A DNA stretch of 64,000 nucleotides from Flavobacterium sp. (GCF_027484205.1 NZ_JAIXUB010000023.1:1-64000); one strand, 5' to 3'. Shown: positions 14,962-24,335, counted from the first letter of the stretch. A program made the numbers and translations. Notes: generated from the sequence alone by a model not told the origin.

Positions 14962-16329
14962 ATGAGTTTTATCAATTGTTATCAATACTTAAAAAAGTTA
15001 GCTTCTCAGTCACTTTCACATTTGGATTCGGAGACGATAGTCAAATATGAAAAGTTATTGAAGACTGAAGTACGAATTGATAACTCAAAGTTCAATACTA
15101 ATGATGTGGAACGTTTTCTAGAAGCATTGAAAAATAGAAGTGCATTGCTTCAGTTTTTGCCCGAAAATGAAGAATTCTATTCGTTGCTTTTTGAACGATT
15201 TAATTTCTTGAAAGACTATGGCGTTCCTAATTTCGATAACTACGATTATATTGCTTTAAAACAAGAAATTTCTGCTAATTTGATGAATGAATTAAATCAA
15301 TTTGTCATCACGCGATTAGAGCAACAGGATTTTCTAGCTTTAAAAGTATTACTGAAATATAAAGAACTTCTTCCTATGGAAGTGTTGGATTTATTGACAC
15401 ATCGGTTAGAGTTTAAACTCGATAGTTATATTGACGCTATTAATAAAAAAGGAAAAATAGACAGTCAAAGTGAGTTTAAAAATATTTCCGATTTAATCAA
15501 ATTATTTCCATCTTCTATTTTAGTAAAAAAGGAAAAGAAAGTAAAAGAGTTAATAGCGCAAGAATTATATGATGCCTTAGGTAATATCAATAAACCTGGT
15601 ATTGTATTATTTTTTGAAGTGATGACTCAAGGTTTCTATTACATGTTTCACGTTCCAACTGATCCTAAAGAATTGAAAATTCGTCGTCGTGTGATGGGTG
15701 ATTTTAAATTCATGACTGGAATTTTAGGCGTTGTGATATTAATTATTGCGGTTGGGATTTTATTTTTAAAGAAAGAGGAACCCATTAAACAAAGCGATTT
15801 AGAACCTAAAGGATTTTATGAAAGTTTTGCGAAACCTACTCAAAATAATGTGTTACTCATTGGTAATTATTCAGATACTTTAAAAACGGGTTTTGATTTT
15901 GTGAGTTCAAGTTATGTGGTTGCTGAATCAAAAGAAACTGTTACTATAGAAAATAAAACAGATTATGATTTAATTGTTTTCTCTGATTTTGAAATGGTAA
16001 AAGAGTACACAAAATTCTTTAAAAAGAATGATTTTAAAGGTCGCTATTTTTATATTAAAAGTAAGGATTCCTTGATTATGGATAATGTTTTTTATCCTAT
16101 GCATTTTTATTTTGGGCAAACGTTATTCAGCACAAAAACATCACAACAAAATCCTCCTAATTTACCTCGTTTTTTTCATGCGCATAAAAACACTACAGAT
16201 TTGGTAAAAAAACATTTTGAATTGAAAAGTGCTAAAATCACTTTTGAAGGCGATAAGAATGCCATCATACTTCGCTCCGATAGAGCCATTTTTATGGATG
16301 GAAGTAGGATTGAGATAATGAAGTTTTAG
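14962..16329 (+). CDS. Unknown membrane protein with a single central transmembrane segment
   Basis: The 455-residue product is helical and polar over residues 1-240, then has one strong membrane segment (MTGILGVVILIIAVGILFL, about residues 249-267) and a 190-residue C-terminal part rich in beta and Lys. The start at 14962 was chosen because the upstream 22 codons of the longer frame are unlike a signal peptide and overlap the neighbour's control region. A TATTTTTG box lies only three bases upstream, which would make the mRNA nearly leaderless if used. No family was recognised. It is one of the few plus-strand genes in this strip. Confidence 0.7.
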   Translation: MSFINCYQYLKKLASQSLSHLDSETIVKYEKLLKTEVRIDNSKFNTNDVERFLEALKNRSALLQFLPENEEFYSLLFERFNFLKDYGVPNFDNYDYIALKQEISANLMNELNQFVITRLEQQDFLALKVLLKYKELLPMEVLDLLTHRLEFKLDSYIDAINKKGKIDSQSEFKNISDLIKLFPSSILVKKEKKVKELIAQELYDALGNINKPGIVLFFEVMTQGFYYMFHVPTDPKELKIRRRVMGDFKFMTGILGVVILIIAVGILFLKKEEPIKQSDLEPKGFYESFAKPTQNNVLLIGNYSDTLKTGFDFVSSSYVVAESKETVTIENKTDYDLIVFSDFEMVKEYTKFFKKNDFKGRYFYIKSKDSLIMDNVFYPMHFYFGQTLFSTKTSQQNPPNLPRFFHAHKNTTDLVKKHFELKSAKITFEGDKNAIILRSDRAIFMDGSRIEIMKF

Positions 16330-16332
16330 TTT

Positions 16333-16938
16333 TTAGAAAATCGATTCTGTTTGATTTTTACTTTTTTTGTAATGTATATCATTTACTTCCATCTCAAAAT
16401 AATAATCAAATGATTTTCCATCTTGTAGAATAGGAATGTAAATTTTTATATTATTTCCCATAACTTTTTTTGCTCTTTCAATTCGTTCTTTATCTTTAGG
16501 ATTATAATAAGAAATTATAGGAAAGATTGGTTTATTGCTCCAATAAGAATCATGAGAAAATGAACTTTGGTTATATTTTATATCGTCAATAGGTTGTACA
16601 AAGTCTAGAATAAATGATTTAGGAGGAATTACAGTTGGAGCTTGTAATTTTTCTTTGTCAATATATTTCACATTTTTATGAATAATTTTTTGAGCTTCAC
16701 CATTATAAACGAAAGATGCTTCATCCCAATTTATTTTTAAAGGTTTATCGCTTTTATTCATAATTTTTAATGCGACTTCAGATTCCATAAATAAGAACTC
16801 TACTATAAGTTTTTCATCTTCAAACTTTAATTCATTAGAAACGGTTGGTTTTTTGAGTTGTAACTTATAAATATAGTATTCAGGAGAGCAAGAAGAAAGG
16901 AGTATGACTATGATTAATAAGAATGTGTTTTTTTTCAT
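16333..16938 (-). CDS. Lipoprotein of unknown function
   Basis: The 201-residue product has a lipobox (IVILLSSCS, lipid Cys at 17). The mature part (VSNELKFEDEKLIVEFLFMESEVALKIMNKSDKPLKI) looks like an immunoglobulin-like beta sandwich of the type found in many Bacteroidota periplasmic proteins. No family name can be given. It ends three bases from the stop of the convergent gene at 14962-16329. Confidence 0.72.
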   Translation of the reverse strand: MKKNTFLLIIVILLSSCSPEYYIYKLQLKKPTVSNELKFEDEKLIVEFLFMESEVALKIMNKSDKPLKINWDEASFVYNGEAQKIIHKNVKYIDKEKLQAPTVIPPKSFILDFVQPIDDIKYNQSSFSHDSYWSNKPIFPIISYYNPKDKERIERAKKVMGNNIKIYIPILQDGKSFDYYFEMEVNDIHYKKSKNQTESIF

Positions 16939-17150
16939 ATTTATTTTTAAAATTTAATGTTTAAAATATTTTTATATTGTATTCCTAAATTGGAACCCTT
17001 TTTTCAACTTTATAAAATAATGCAATAAAGAAGAAAAAAAAATCATTAAACACTGAAAATCAAAAATACAAAACATATTTTAATTCTGTCAAATAGTGAA
17101 ATTCCTAAAGCCTTAATTTCTAAAAGCCTTTATTTTCTATTTTTTCGGCT

Positions 17151-18038
17151 TTAATTTTTTATAAAGTCCTCGGGGTAATATCCATACAACATATAAACTT
17201 TACCTTTTTTAATTTTATAATAAGGCTTTTTGTAAATATCCTCTAATTTTCCATGAGAGTTATATCTTGAAATAATTATTGGTTCTGCCATTTTTACTTT
17301 GTGAGGTTCTTTTTCACATTTTCTTTTTGTAGAGTCATATTCTTCAAAAATAGGCGAAGCCCATTTACCATTCTTCGTTTTGTAAACTGGTTGATATTGA
17401 TATTTTTTATGAATTAGACTATCACAATATTTACCAACAAATAGCAATACATTTTCAAATTCATCATATTTTACCTTTGAAAAATGATCATAAGAAACAA
17501 ATTCAATAGTATCAGAATTAAAATTATTAGTAAAACTCTTTAGGATTTTATATTTAGATTTGAATTTAGAATCCATTGAAATTAGGTTACAATAATTTGG
17601 TTGACTTGCATAACTTACATCTATTTTTTTTCCAATAAAAATGTATAATTCTGGTTTTTTTTCAATGCAAGGAACATATTCTACACAAGGTATAGGTTTC
17701 AAAATAATATTTATTGAATCTTTATTTAACATCAATTTTGATACTTTATGAGTTTGCGGATAATATTGATCATTTGAAAACACCAAACTATCTTTTAAGT
17801 CTACTTTTATAGAAAATTTTCCATTTTCATCTGAAAAACAAATTAAATCTTTATTTTCCCACATTTTCTGATAAAGTGAATCAGGATAATTTTCAGATAA
17901 TCTATTCAAAGTGTCGTTTAGAACAATCATTATATTCCCTTGATTTTTAGAAGTGTTAGCTATTCCATTTAAAATAATTTTCTGTGAACAGATGCTCTGA
18001 AAGCAGAGAATAAAAGTTATAATTAAAATATTTTTCAT
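17151..18038 (-). CDS. Secreted protein with a carboxypeptidase-regulatory-like N-terminal domain
   Basis: The 295-residue product has a signal peptide ending near SICSQ. The first 95 mature residues follow the peptidase-regulatory beta-sandwich pattern: IILNGIANTSKNQGNIMIVL, then SDENGKFSIKVDLKDSLVFS and a final INIILKPI strand. The rest, to residue 295, is not recognised and contains two close Cys pairs (CVEYVPCIEKK region). The role is unknown; such domains often sit on surface or periplasmic proteins. Confidence 0.7.
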   Translation of the reverse strand: MKNILIITFILCFQSICSQKIILNGIANTSKNQGNIMIVLNDTLNRLSENYPDSLYQKMWENKDLICFSDENGKFSIKVDLKDSLVFSNDQYYPQTHKVSKLMLNKDSINIILKPIPCVEYVPCIEKKPELYIFIGKKIDVSYASQPNYCNLISMDSKFKSKYKILKSFTNNFNSDTIEFVSYDHFSKVKYDEFENVLLFVGKYCDSLIHKKYQYQPVYKTKNGKWASPIFEEYDSTKRKCEKEPHKVKMAEPIIISRYNSHGKLEDIYKKPYYKIKKGKVYMLYGYYPEDFIKN

Positions 18039-18081
18039 AGTTGCATTAAATTATTGAATTTGACCGTGTTCTTAGAAAAAT

Positions 18082-18089
18082 TAAAGATA
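18082..18089 (-). promoter_or_regulatory. -7 promoter box upstream of the 17151-18038 gene
   Basis: TATCTTTA on the minus strand, 44 bp before the start codon. A -33 TTG at the usual distance is not obvious. Confidence 0.45.
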
Positions 18090-18221
18090 AATTTCCTCAC
18101 TTTAAAAAGTTGACAAATCGTAAGTTTGAAACTTTCAAATGGATACTAAAGATCAATTATATTGAGTAGAATTTAAATTAATACTAAAATTGTAAAAGCT
18201 TAAAACTTTTTTTCAATGGTT

Positions 18222-18764
18222 TTATTTAAACATTAATTCTTGAAGTTTTCCATTATTATTTGCATCAATATATATTTGCATATCGTTATTTAATGGCAAA
18301 TTATTTTCTATTTGTTTTGAATAATCGAGGAATATTTTTGCTCCTTCATATTGCACTTCTCTTACTTCAGGTAAGTCAGAAAATTTTATTCCTTCTACTT
18401 TCACAAATTTAATAATACGGTTTTTTTCAATTTTTTGAATAAGATTATAATGCATCATTGACAATATATACATAAACTGTTGATTATTCTCTTTTGTTAG
18501 TTTATTGTAAAACTCTCCGAAGGTTGGTATACCAAATTCAGTGTCTTTATTCATCCAAAATTGAGCAATTTTGGCAGCATAAAGAAATTCCTCTGATTTT
18601 GGATTCATCGGATTAGAAAAAATATATGTAGTTGCCTCAAATACCAATTTATCGTAATTATTAAAACTTGGATTTTCTACTTTCTCCATTTCTTTGAATT
18701 TTATTTTAAATTGTGAAAGCATGATGAATGGAAGAAAATAGAAAATGATAAAAATTTTTTTCAT
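18222..18764 (-). CDS. Secreted protein of unknown function
   Basis: The 180-residue product has a signal peptide (MKKIFIIFYFLPFIMLSQ). The mature part is helix-rich (KLVFEATTYIFSNPMNPKSEEFLYAAKIAQFW...), spaced like a short helical-repeat protein. It has no Cys and no recognised family. It lies in a run of similar small exported proteins, each with its own gap and promoter-like box. Confidence 0.7.
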   Translation of the reverse strand: MKKIFIIFYFLPFIMLSQFKIKFKEMEKVENPSFNNYDKLVFEATTYIFSNPMNPKSEEFLYAAKIAQFWMNKDTEFGIPTFGEFYNKLTKENNQQFMYILSMMHYNLIQKIEKNRIIKFVKVEGIKFSDLPEVREVQYEGAKIFLDYSKQIENNLPLNNDMQIYIDANNNGKLQELMFK

Positions 18765-18858
18765 AGTGGAAATTTTAATTTTTTATGGTTTTTTTCAAAA
18801 TGTCTTGTGAAGTATTGTTAATTATAGAGTTTGTGTAAACTGGAATCAATTATTTTTA

Positions 18859-18866
18859 TAAAGATA
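18859..18866 (-). promoter_or_regulatory. -7 promoter box upstream of the 18222-18764 gene
   Basis: TATCTTTA on the minus strand about 95 bp before the start, next to the small palindrome TTCTTGGCAAGAA (18871-18883). Confidence 0.45.
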
Positions 18867-18892
18867 AAAATTCTTGCCAAGAATCTATATTA

Positions 18893-19558
18893 TTATACTT
18901 TTTTATCGAAGCTTCCTGTTTTTTTGTTGAAATAATATATTTCGATTAGTTTTTTAGGTTTTATATTTAAGCTATAGCTTTTTGGTTTATCGATGAATTC
19001 ACCTTGAAAAACTTTGATTGTATCAATACAATTATCGTTTTTTTTATAAAGAACATCAATATAATGTACATAATCTAAAATTTCTTTGTCTTCGTTCCAA
19101 TGAAATGAGGATATTTCATAATTGAAAATTGAGTTTATTTTGTGTGTTTCAGAATTGTATCTCATAATATCCATGTAGTGGTAATTTCCCAATGTGCCGC
19201 CACCAGCAGATTCAACTATAAATTCTTTTTGGTCATCATTACAATTTACATTTATAAATTTCAAATCCTCACTGCCACCATATTTTGAAACATTAGCTAT
19301 ATAGTCTATTTCATTTTTAGTTTTTCCATCAAAAAAAATATAATTTCCCATTTCACAAAAAATATATTCAGGAATAGAATCGGTATTTAAATTTACCCTT
19401 TCAGGTTTTATAGATTTTATATAATCATCGAATATTCTTTTATTATTTTCTACGATTTCACTTTTCTTTACTGTTGTTTTCTTTTCGGTTATTTCTTTTT
19501 TGCAACTAATAAAAAAGATTATTGAAAGAAGTAATGATATTGTTTGAAGTTTTTTCAT
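18893..19558 (-). CDS. Lipoprotein of unknown function
   Basis: The 221-residue product has a lipobox (SIIFFISCKK, lipid Cys at 19) followed by a Lys/Thr/Glu-rich linker. The rest alternates beta strands and acidic loops (DSIPEYIFCEMGNYIFFDGKT, VNCNDDQKEFIVESAGGGTLGNY) and may fold as a beta structure resembling the VCBS/FG-GAP-like proteins, but no motif is clear enough to name it. It is followed by about 130 bp of gene-free DNA. Confidence 0.68.
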   Translation of the reverse strand: MKKLQTISLLLSIIFFISCKKEITEKKTTVKKSEIVENNKRIFDDYIKSIKPERVNLNTDSIPEYIFCEMGNYIFFDGKTKNEIDYIANVSKYGGSEDLKFINVNCNDDQKEFIVESAGGGTLGNYHYMDIMRYNSETHKINSIFNYEISSFHWNEDKEILDYVHYIDVLYKKNDNCIDTIKVFQGEFIDKPKSYSLNIKPKKLIEIYYFNKKTGSFDKKV

Positions 19559-19577
19559 GTGTTAACCATAGTTTTTT

Positions 19578-20306
19578 TTAGCAACCTCTTGTATAACTCC
19601 AAAGGTTTGGTTCTCCATTATCGTCAATTACTTTTAGCCAACCTTCTGAAGTGTATTCCATATTTTGGTCTTCACTTAATTCAGTATTGCAAGGATGTTC
19701 TTTGTATTTTGTGATTTTAACCTTGCACCATTGTCCGACGGTAGTGTTTGTTAGCTTAATTTCAAATAGTTCTCCTCGTACAGATCCAATTACTTCGCTA
19801 TTTGAGTTTGGTTCTTTTCGTAATCTCAATCCTGGTTCGTTAGCGTAATAACCTAATTCATTTTCACTTTGCTTAATTAAGTGTTCCAACCAACTAACAG
19901 TCTTAAAACCTTGGTTTCTAATTTCAGAAACCTTTAACCAGTAGCTTTTAGAAGTGTCAAGTACTTTTATAAATCCTTGGATTGAATCTTTATAATTTAT
20001 GGCATAAATTTCATAAGAAATTTGTCGATAGTTGTCAACTTTTATTTTCTTATTACCGGTTTGTAAATAGATATTGTATGGAACTTGATCATCTTTTTTT
20101 ATGTCACCTATTCTTTTCAGTTTTCCAATAAATTTTCCATTTGGATTGTCATAAACTGAAAAACCTTGTTCTGGTGAAAGCACGCAACAATACTTTTCAG
20201 AAGTTTTCAAACTATCAATAATTGGAACAATAATGCCGCGTTTGGCTGATTGAGAAAAAAATAATATTGGAAATAAAATTAGGAGTAATAAAATTGATTT
20301 TTTCAT
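19578..20306 (-). CDS. Secreted protein with a bacterial SH3 domain
   Basis: The 242-residue product has a signal peptide (ILLLLILFPILFFSQ). The second half contains an SH3b domain (GYYANEPGLRLRKEPNSNSEVIGSVRGELFEI, then GQWCKVKITK and EGWLKVIDDNG). SH3b domains in exported bacterial proteins usually bind cell-wall peptides. The N-terminal half (ISYEIYAINYKDSIQGFIKVLDTSKSYWLKVSEI) may be a second, degenerate SH3-like unit. The last residues include CN and RGC, so a disulfide is possible. It starts 19 bp after the preceding gene's stop on the same strand. Confidence 0.75.
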   Translation of the reverse strand: MKKSILLLLILFPILFFSQSAKRGIIVPIIDSLKTSEKYCCVLSPEQGFSVYDNPNGKFIGKLKRIGDIKKDDQVPYNIYLQTGNKKIKVDNYRQISYEIYAINYKDSIQGFIKVLDTSKSYWLKVSEIRNQGFKTVSWLEHLIKQSENELGYYANEPGLRLRKEPNSNSEVIGSVRGELFEIKLTNTTVGQWCKVKITKYKEHPCNTELSEDQNMEYTSEGWLKVIDDNGEPNLWSYTRGC

Positions 20307-20396
20307 TTTGTATTCGTTTCGGTTTTAATCGATTTTTAAAATTACTGCTAAATTCTAAAAACTAAAATTGTCCTTAGCTTCTATCATTTGATGAAT

Positions 20397-20810
20397 TTAT
20401 CTTTTTTCAGCTATTAACTTTTTGATTATTCTTCTCTTTCCTTTTTTGGTAAAAACTTTCACCCACAATGTTAAAATTCCATCGCATCCACTTTTTAGTT
20501 TTTCTTCTTCATTGAATAGTATTAGCACTGTTGAAATTTTATCTCCTTTTTCAAGCCAACTTTTTATATTTTTAAAATATTGTTTTTTGCTATCAATTTT
20601 TTGACCAGTATTTCCTGATACAATTATGATTTTTTTATTAGTAAAATCAAAATCGTTGCGTTTTTCTTTAAGATAATTATTTAGGAATTCAGATTCAGTT
20701 TTTGTTAATTTAAAATCATCATCTAATCCACATTCTTCAATGTTTTGAGCGAAAAGAGTTGATATAAATAAAATAAAAAACAGTGTTCTAATTGATTTAA
20801 GTTTTTTCAT
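20397..20810 (-). CDS. Secreted protein of unknown function
   Basis: The 137-residue product has a signal peptide (IRTLFFILFISTLFAQ) and a charged mature part with two Cys (IEECGLDDD and KSGCDGIL) and a basic tail (KKGKRRIIKKLIAEKR). The segment TNKKIIIVSGNTGQKIDSKKQYF looks like a core strand and loop. No family was recognised. Confidence 0.68.
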   Translation of the reverse strand: MKKLKSIRTLFFILFISTLFAQNIEECGLDDDFKLTKTESEFLNNYLKEKRNDFDFTNKKIIIVSGNTGQKIDSKKQYFKNIKSWLEKGDKISTVLILFNEEEKLKSGCDGILTLWVKVFTKKGKRRIIKKLIAEKR

Positions 20811-21417
20811 ATTATTACTTCATTTAATATGTCTTGTTGTCAACATGATATTTCTGTTGTAAACAAAAGCACAGAACTAGTGAATTGATTTTATTTTGAT
20901 AAAGGTAAAATTTCTTAAGAAATTGAAACGTGAATTTACTATAAAAATTGCAATATTGTCAAACGGCTGTTGGTGGATGTCTTAAATTTTATTCAGTTTT
21001 CCTTCTCTTTGTAATATTCTTTGAAGTGTTCATTTTACTCGTGCACAAGCTTATTTGATTTTGGCAGGTGTCTTGTTTACTTTTACATAAGGCTTGTTTA
21101 CTTTTGCATAAGGCTTGTTTACTTTTACATAAGGCTTGTTTATTTTTACATAAGGCTTATTTACTTTTACATAAGGCTTGTTTACTTTTACACAAGGCTT
21201 ATTTACTTTTGCATAAGGCTTGTTTACTTTTGCATAAGGCTTGTTTACTTTTACATAAGGCTTATTTACTTTTGCATAAGGCTTGTTTACTTTTACATAA
21301 GGCTTATTTACTTTTACATAAGGCTTGTTTACTTTTACACAAGGCTTATTTACTTTTGCATAAGGCTTGTTTACTTTTACATAACATTGTGCAAAATAGC
21401 TGTTGGCAGTAGTTTTT
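20811..21417. other. 607-bp gene-free stretch with half-elements and a minisatellite
   Basis: It contains a -7-like box TACCTTTA (minus strand, 20900-20907), one arm of an attC-like element (GCCGTTTGACAATATTGC on the minus strand, ending CCACCAAC-A near 20968), and the 21-bp minisatellite at 21071-21384. The open frames through the minisatellite encode only heptad repeats and are not taken as genes. Confidence 0.75.
21071..21384. repeat. Minisatellite: 15 tandem units of 21 bp
   Basis: The unit starts GGCTTGTTTACTTTT and ends ACATAA. Units 2-15 are exactly 21 bp; the first is 20 bp with a different start. Four sites vary: G/A at position 6, T/C at 11, A/G at 16 and T/C at 19. The variant pattern of units 5-7 recurs in units 12-14, so the array grew partly by copying a block of seven units (147 bp). 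Confidence 0.95.
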
Positions 21418-22097
21418 TTATTTTTTTAAACCTAATATTTTTCCATAAACAATAAATTTATAGATAATTATAGCTGTTAATATGCTTGTAATTAATGATA
21501 ATATTCCAATTATAATCGTTGCACTTCCTGATATTTGCCATTTTCTTTTATGGTAAAATTCTTCAACTTTAATCAAATTTGGTTTTGAGAAATTTTCAGC
21601 TTTTTTAAGTTCTTCAATATTTTGATATTCGGTTAGTTTTTTTTCAATTAAGTTTATTGAGTAATATTTTTCATTGTAAGTTTTACAAAATACTTTTTTC
21701 TCAATTTGTTGGATTTCGGAAACGTCACTTAATATTGATTTTCCATCGCATTCTATATATGCTTGTTCTGGTAAGTCAATCATTAAAATTTGGTAAGATT
21801 CGTCAATTGGAGCATACCAAGAGTCTCCAATACCAATGTCGACTTTTTTGATTTCAGAAATAAATACTGAACCAATGAATACAAAAATATAAAAGGAAAA
21901 GAAAATGTGAAATGGAATAAAAATTGATAAAATTAATTTCCTTTTTTTCTTTTCTGGACTACTTATAAAATACGTTATTATTAAACTAAAGAAAGCAATA
22001 ATTGAACTTACAATAAATAAGAAAATTAAATGTAATAAAATTGAAAGTCCAAATCCCATATTTTATTTCGTTACGATTTTTTAAAATTACTGCCAAC
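21402..22097 (-). other. Cassette-like unit 1 bounded by GTTGGCAGTA and TACTGCCAAC
   Basis: The boundary sequence at 21402-21411 is the exact inverted copy of 22088-22097. The single gene 21418-22059 fills the space, with its stop codon six bases from the left boundary. Confidence 0.6.
21418..22059 (-). CDS. Membrane protein of unknown function (cassette 1)
   Basis: The 213-residue product has two N-terminal membrane segments (residues 5-31 and 41-65), a roughly 100-residue soluble part with two Cys (IECDGKS, KVFCKTY) and one or two C-terminal segments (ISGSATIIIGILSLITSILTAIIIY). The topology suggests four segments with both ends on the same side. No family was recognised. A -7 box (TATATTTG, minus strand, 22144-22151) lies in the upstream palindromic element and would give a leader of about 80 nt. 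Confidence 0.7.
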   Translation of the reverse strand: MGFGLSILLHLIFLFIVSSIIAFFSLIITYFISSPEKKKRKLILSIFIPFHIFFSFYIFVFIGSVFISEIKKVDIGIGDSWYAPIDESYQILMIDLPEQAYIECDGKSILSDVSEIQQIEKKVFCKTYNEKYYSINLIEKKLTEYQNIEELKKAENFSKPNLIKVEEFYHKRKWQISGSATIIIGILSLITSILTAIIIYKFIVYGKILGLKK

Positions 22098-22230
22098 GTA
22101 TCTCGGCTTCATGAAGTTGCGATGAACCTAGACCAAGCCTTCACAAATATATACAAAACTTTAAATTAAAGACCTTTCCAATTTCAGATAAATACCGTGC
22201 CATGCCATTTCTTGAAACCGTTGTTGGCAG
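22090..22230. repeat. attC-like palindromic element A
   Basis: The element begins CTGCCAAC and ends GTTGGCAG. Inside these, the arms CGGCTTCATGAA and TTCTTGAAACCG are imperfect inverted copies, with six bases between AAC and the left arm but only two between the right arm and GTT. The centre shares long stretches with element B (for example ACTTTAAATTAAA and GACCTTTCC). On the minus strand it carries TATATTTG, a -7 promoter box, oriented toward the gene at 21418. Confidence 0.75.
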
Positions 22231-22238
22231 ATGTATTT

Positions 22239-23264
22239 TTACCAAGTTTTTCTTTCCTCATAGTCAGGTTTGTCTAAATATTCCATTATAAATGTACTCA
22301 TTTTTGGTTTCAATTTTTTATATAAATTGTCATAAATTGGGTCATTGTATTTGTGAATTGCTTTGAAAACGAATTCTTCATTGTATTTAAAATACCAAGT
22401 ATCGGGATAGTTTTTTCTATCTAATATTTGCGTTAAAAGTTCTAAACTTTCCTGGCTCTTATATTTTGCAATTGCACGACAATAATATTTTAAAGCATCA
22501 TGACCAAATTGCTTTTTCTTTTTAATTTCTTCGTTAAAAAAATTTACTAAAATTGGAAAGAATTCTTTATTAGGAAATTCTTCAAAAGATTTAAAAATAT
22601 AATTATTACAATTTGGGTTTTCGGAAAATTTTTTGAAATTATTTTTTATGTATTCAACATCATTTTCCTTTTTAAATTTAGAAAGTGAAAATGTAATTGC
22701 TAATTTTTCACATTCATCAGATGATTTTGAAGATTGATTTTTAATTATAGAATAATATTTTTCTTGTGGATTTATATCCATCATCATTCCAATTGAATTA
22801 GGTAAATAGATGTGTTTTAATAATACACTATCAACTAAAATATTTTTTTCAGTTTGTCTTAATTTTCTACTGTCTACAGCTTTTCTAATTAATAAATCTG
22901 AAACCATAAAGTTATCAGCTGCATCTTCGTAATACCACCACTCAACTTTAGTTGTGTCGCTCAAATGCCCCAGAAGTATTTTAAAATAATCTTTATCATT
23001 TTTATTTACTAAAGTTCGATAAGCTATTACTCTTAATATTGGGTCTTCACAATTAAGTAGTTTTAATAGTTCTTCCTTTGTGCAATTTTCTTTTATAAAG
23101 TTTCTTGCAATTGTATCACTTGAAGGAAGTTTTTTTTCAGAAGCTAGTTTTTTCAGATGAATTTGGAGTTCACTTCTAAAGTCAGAAATTTTATTTGGAT
23201 ACGGTTTTTCACGTCCACAACTGAATAATATTGAAATTAGAATTATATACGCGATTTTTTTCAT
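22239..23264 (-). CDS. Lipoprotein with possible helical repeats (cassette 2)
   Basis: The 341-residue product has a lipobox (IILISILFSCG, lipid Cys at 16). The mature part is helical, with repeated LLNCEDPILRVIAYRTLVNK-like and FFPILVNFFNEEIKKK-like units that resemble HEAT repeats. No enzyme motif was seen. The gene fits between boundaries GTTGGCAGAT (22223-22232) and ATCTGCCAAC (23270-23279), which are perfect inverted copies. The stop is six bases and the start codon five bases from them. Confidence 0.72.
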   Translation of the reverse strand: MKKIAYIILISILFSCGREKPYPNKISDFRSELQIHLKKLASEKKLPSSDTIARNFIKENCTKEELLKLLNCEDPILRVIAYRTLVNKNDKDYFKILLGHLSDTTKVEWWYYEDAADNFMVSDLLIRKAVDSRKLRQTEKNILVDSVLLKHIYLPNSIGMMMDINPQEKYYSIIKNQSSKSSDECEKLAITFSLSKFKKENDVEYIKNNFKKFSENPNCNNYIFKSFEEFPNKEFFPILVNFFNEEIKKKKQFGHDALKYYCRAIAKYKSQESLELLTQILDRKNYPDTWYFKYNEEFVFKAIHKYNDPIYDNLYKKLKPKMSTFIMEYLDKPDYEERKTW

Positions 23265-23271
23265 AATATAT

Positions 23272-23414
23272 CTGCCAACGTTTCGCGGCTTGCTTCAGTG
23301 GCAATGATTTATGACCTAGCCTTTACAAATATAGAAAAAACTTTAAATTAAAAACCTTTCCGATTTCAAATAAATCCCGAGCCAAGCCATTGAAGCAAAC
23401 CGCTGTTATAAGCC
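23272..23414. repeat. attC-like palindromic element B
   Basis: The element begins CTGCCAAC and ends GTTATAAGCC. The arms GCGGCTTGCTTCAGTGGC and GCCATTGAAGCAAACCGC pair over 16 of 18 positions. Five bases (GTTTC) separate AAC from the left arm and one base (T) separates the right arm from GTT. The same 5-versus-1 asymmetry is seen in element C. The minus strand carries TATATTTG (23326-23333) facing the gene at 22239. Confidence 0.82.
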
Positions 23415-23418
23415 GTTT

Positions 23419-24330
23419 TTATTTCCCTTTCCGCCACTCTTGTAATGTCATTAAAGTTTTAGTTTTTGGATTAAAGTATTTTATTTCAAAAGTTTTTTGG
23501 TATACATAATATTCTAATTCTTTATTTCCGGCTTTTACTTTAACCCTATAATATTTTTTTCCAGTGTCAAACGGTGATTCTAAAATACCAGTTGAAGTCC
23601 AATCTTTTTGATTTTCGGGGATTTCCATTATTAAATCCATAATCTTTTCCCTTATTTCATTGTCAACATCACAAATCTCACAAACTTCAAAATTTGGATT
23701 TCCAGTTGGGAAGAAAATTTCGTTGAGTAACGGTTTATTTTTTTCTAGTTCTTCAACTCTTTTTTGAGTCCATATATAATAAATAAAATGCTTTCTAGAT
23801 TTATCTTCTTCAAGGTTTTTTTTGTATGTTTTAATAGCAGAAGCTTTGTCTCCAACACTTTCATAATAATTCCCAAGTGCGTAATAGTTTCCATTCCAAT
23901 TGCCAATGCTATCGATAAATGATTTAGCAGTTTTATAGTCTTTTAATTTAATGTAGTTTGCGGCATAAGCAATAGCAACGCTACCATTTTTATATTTACT
24001 AAAATCTAATTCGCTAATTGATTTGTCATATTTTCCAGTTTTATAGAATAACTCGGCTTTAAAATAGTGCAAACTACTTTCGATATTAGTTTTTATCTGC
24101 GATTTATATTTATCTGTTTCTTTTTTATTAGCAATTAAAAAGCTGTCTACTATAGTAATTACTTCTTTTGGGTTATTTTCTGATTTTTTGTAAAGCTTAA
24201 TTAATTGAATATCAAATTTTCGGAATTCATTAGAAACTTTATCCATTTCTTCGTGCATTCTTTCGTGTTCATCTTTGCAAGAAAATAGAAGTAATAAAAG
24301 GAAAAATATGAATGTTTGCAGTTTTTTCAT
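23419..24330 (-). CDS. Lipoprotein with TPR-like repeats (cassette 3)
   Basis: The 303-residue product has a lipobox (FFLLLLLFSCK, lipid Cys at 18). Residues 90-200 hold TPR-like pairs of helices: ESSLHYFKAELFYKTGKYDKSI, then AYAANYIKLKDYKTAKSFI and GNYYESVGDKASAIKTYKKNLEE. The C-terminal 110 residues contain CEICD and a domain ending YYRVKVKAGNKELEYYVYQKTFEIKYFNP. The function is unknown; TPRs suggest protein contacts in the periplasm. The gene fits between GTTATAAGCC and its inverted copy at 24336-24345, with the start codon five bases away. Confidence 0.74.
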   Translation of the reverse strand: MKKLQTFIFFLLLLLFSCKDEHERMHEEMDKVSNEFRKFDIQLIKLYKKSENNPKEVITIVDSFLIANKKETDKYKSQIKTNIESSLHYFKAELFYKTGKYDKSISELDFSKYKNGSVAIAYAANYIKLKDYKTAKSFIDSIGNWNGNYYALGNYYESVGDKASAIKTYKKNLEEDKSRKHFIYYIWTQKRVEELEKNKPLLNEIFFPTGNPNFEVCEICDVDNEIREKIMDLIMEIPENQKDWTSTGILESPFDTGKKYYRVKVKAGNKELEYYVYQKTFEIKYFNPKTKTLMTLQEWRKGK

Positions 24331-24335
24331 AAAAT

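Noticed and set aside
21021..21455. Overlapping plus-strand frames of 114 and 144 codons through the minisatellite
   Set aside because: They encode only heptad repeats (such as LLHKACL) because the 21-bp unit is divisible by three. Several frames on both strands are open at once, and there is no codon-use or start-site support.
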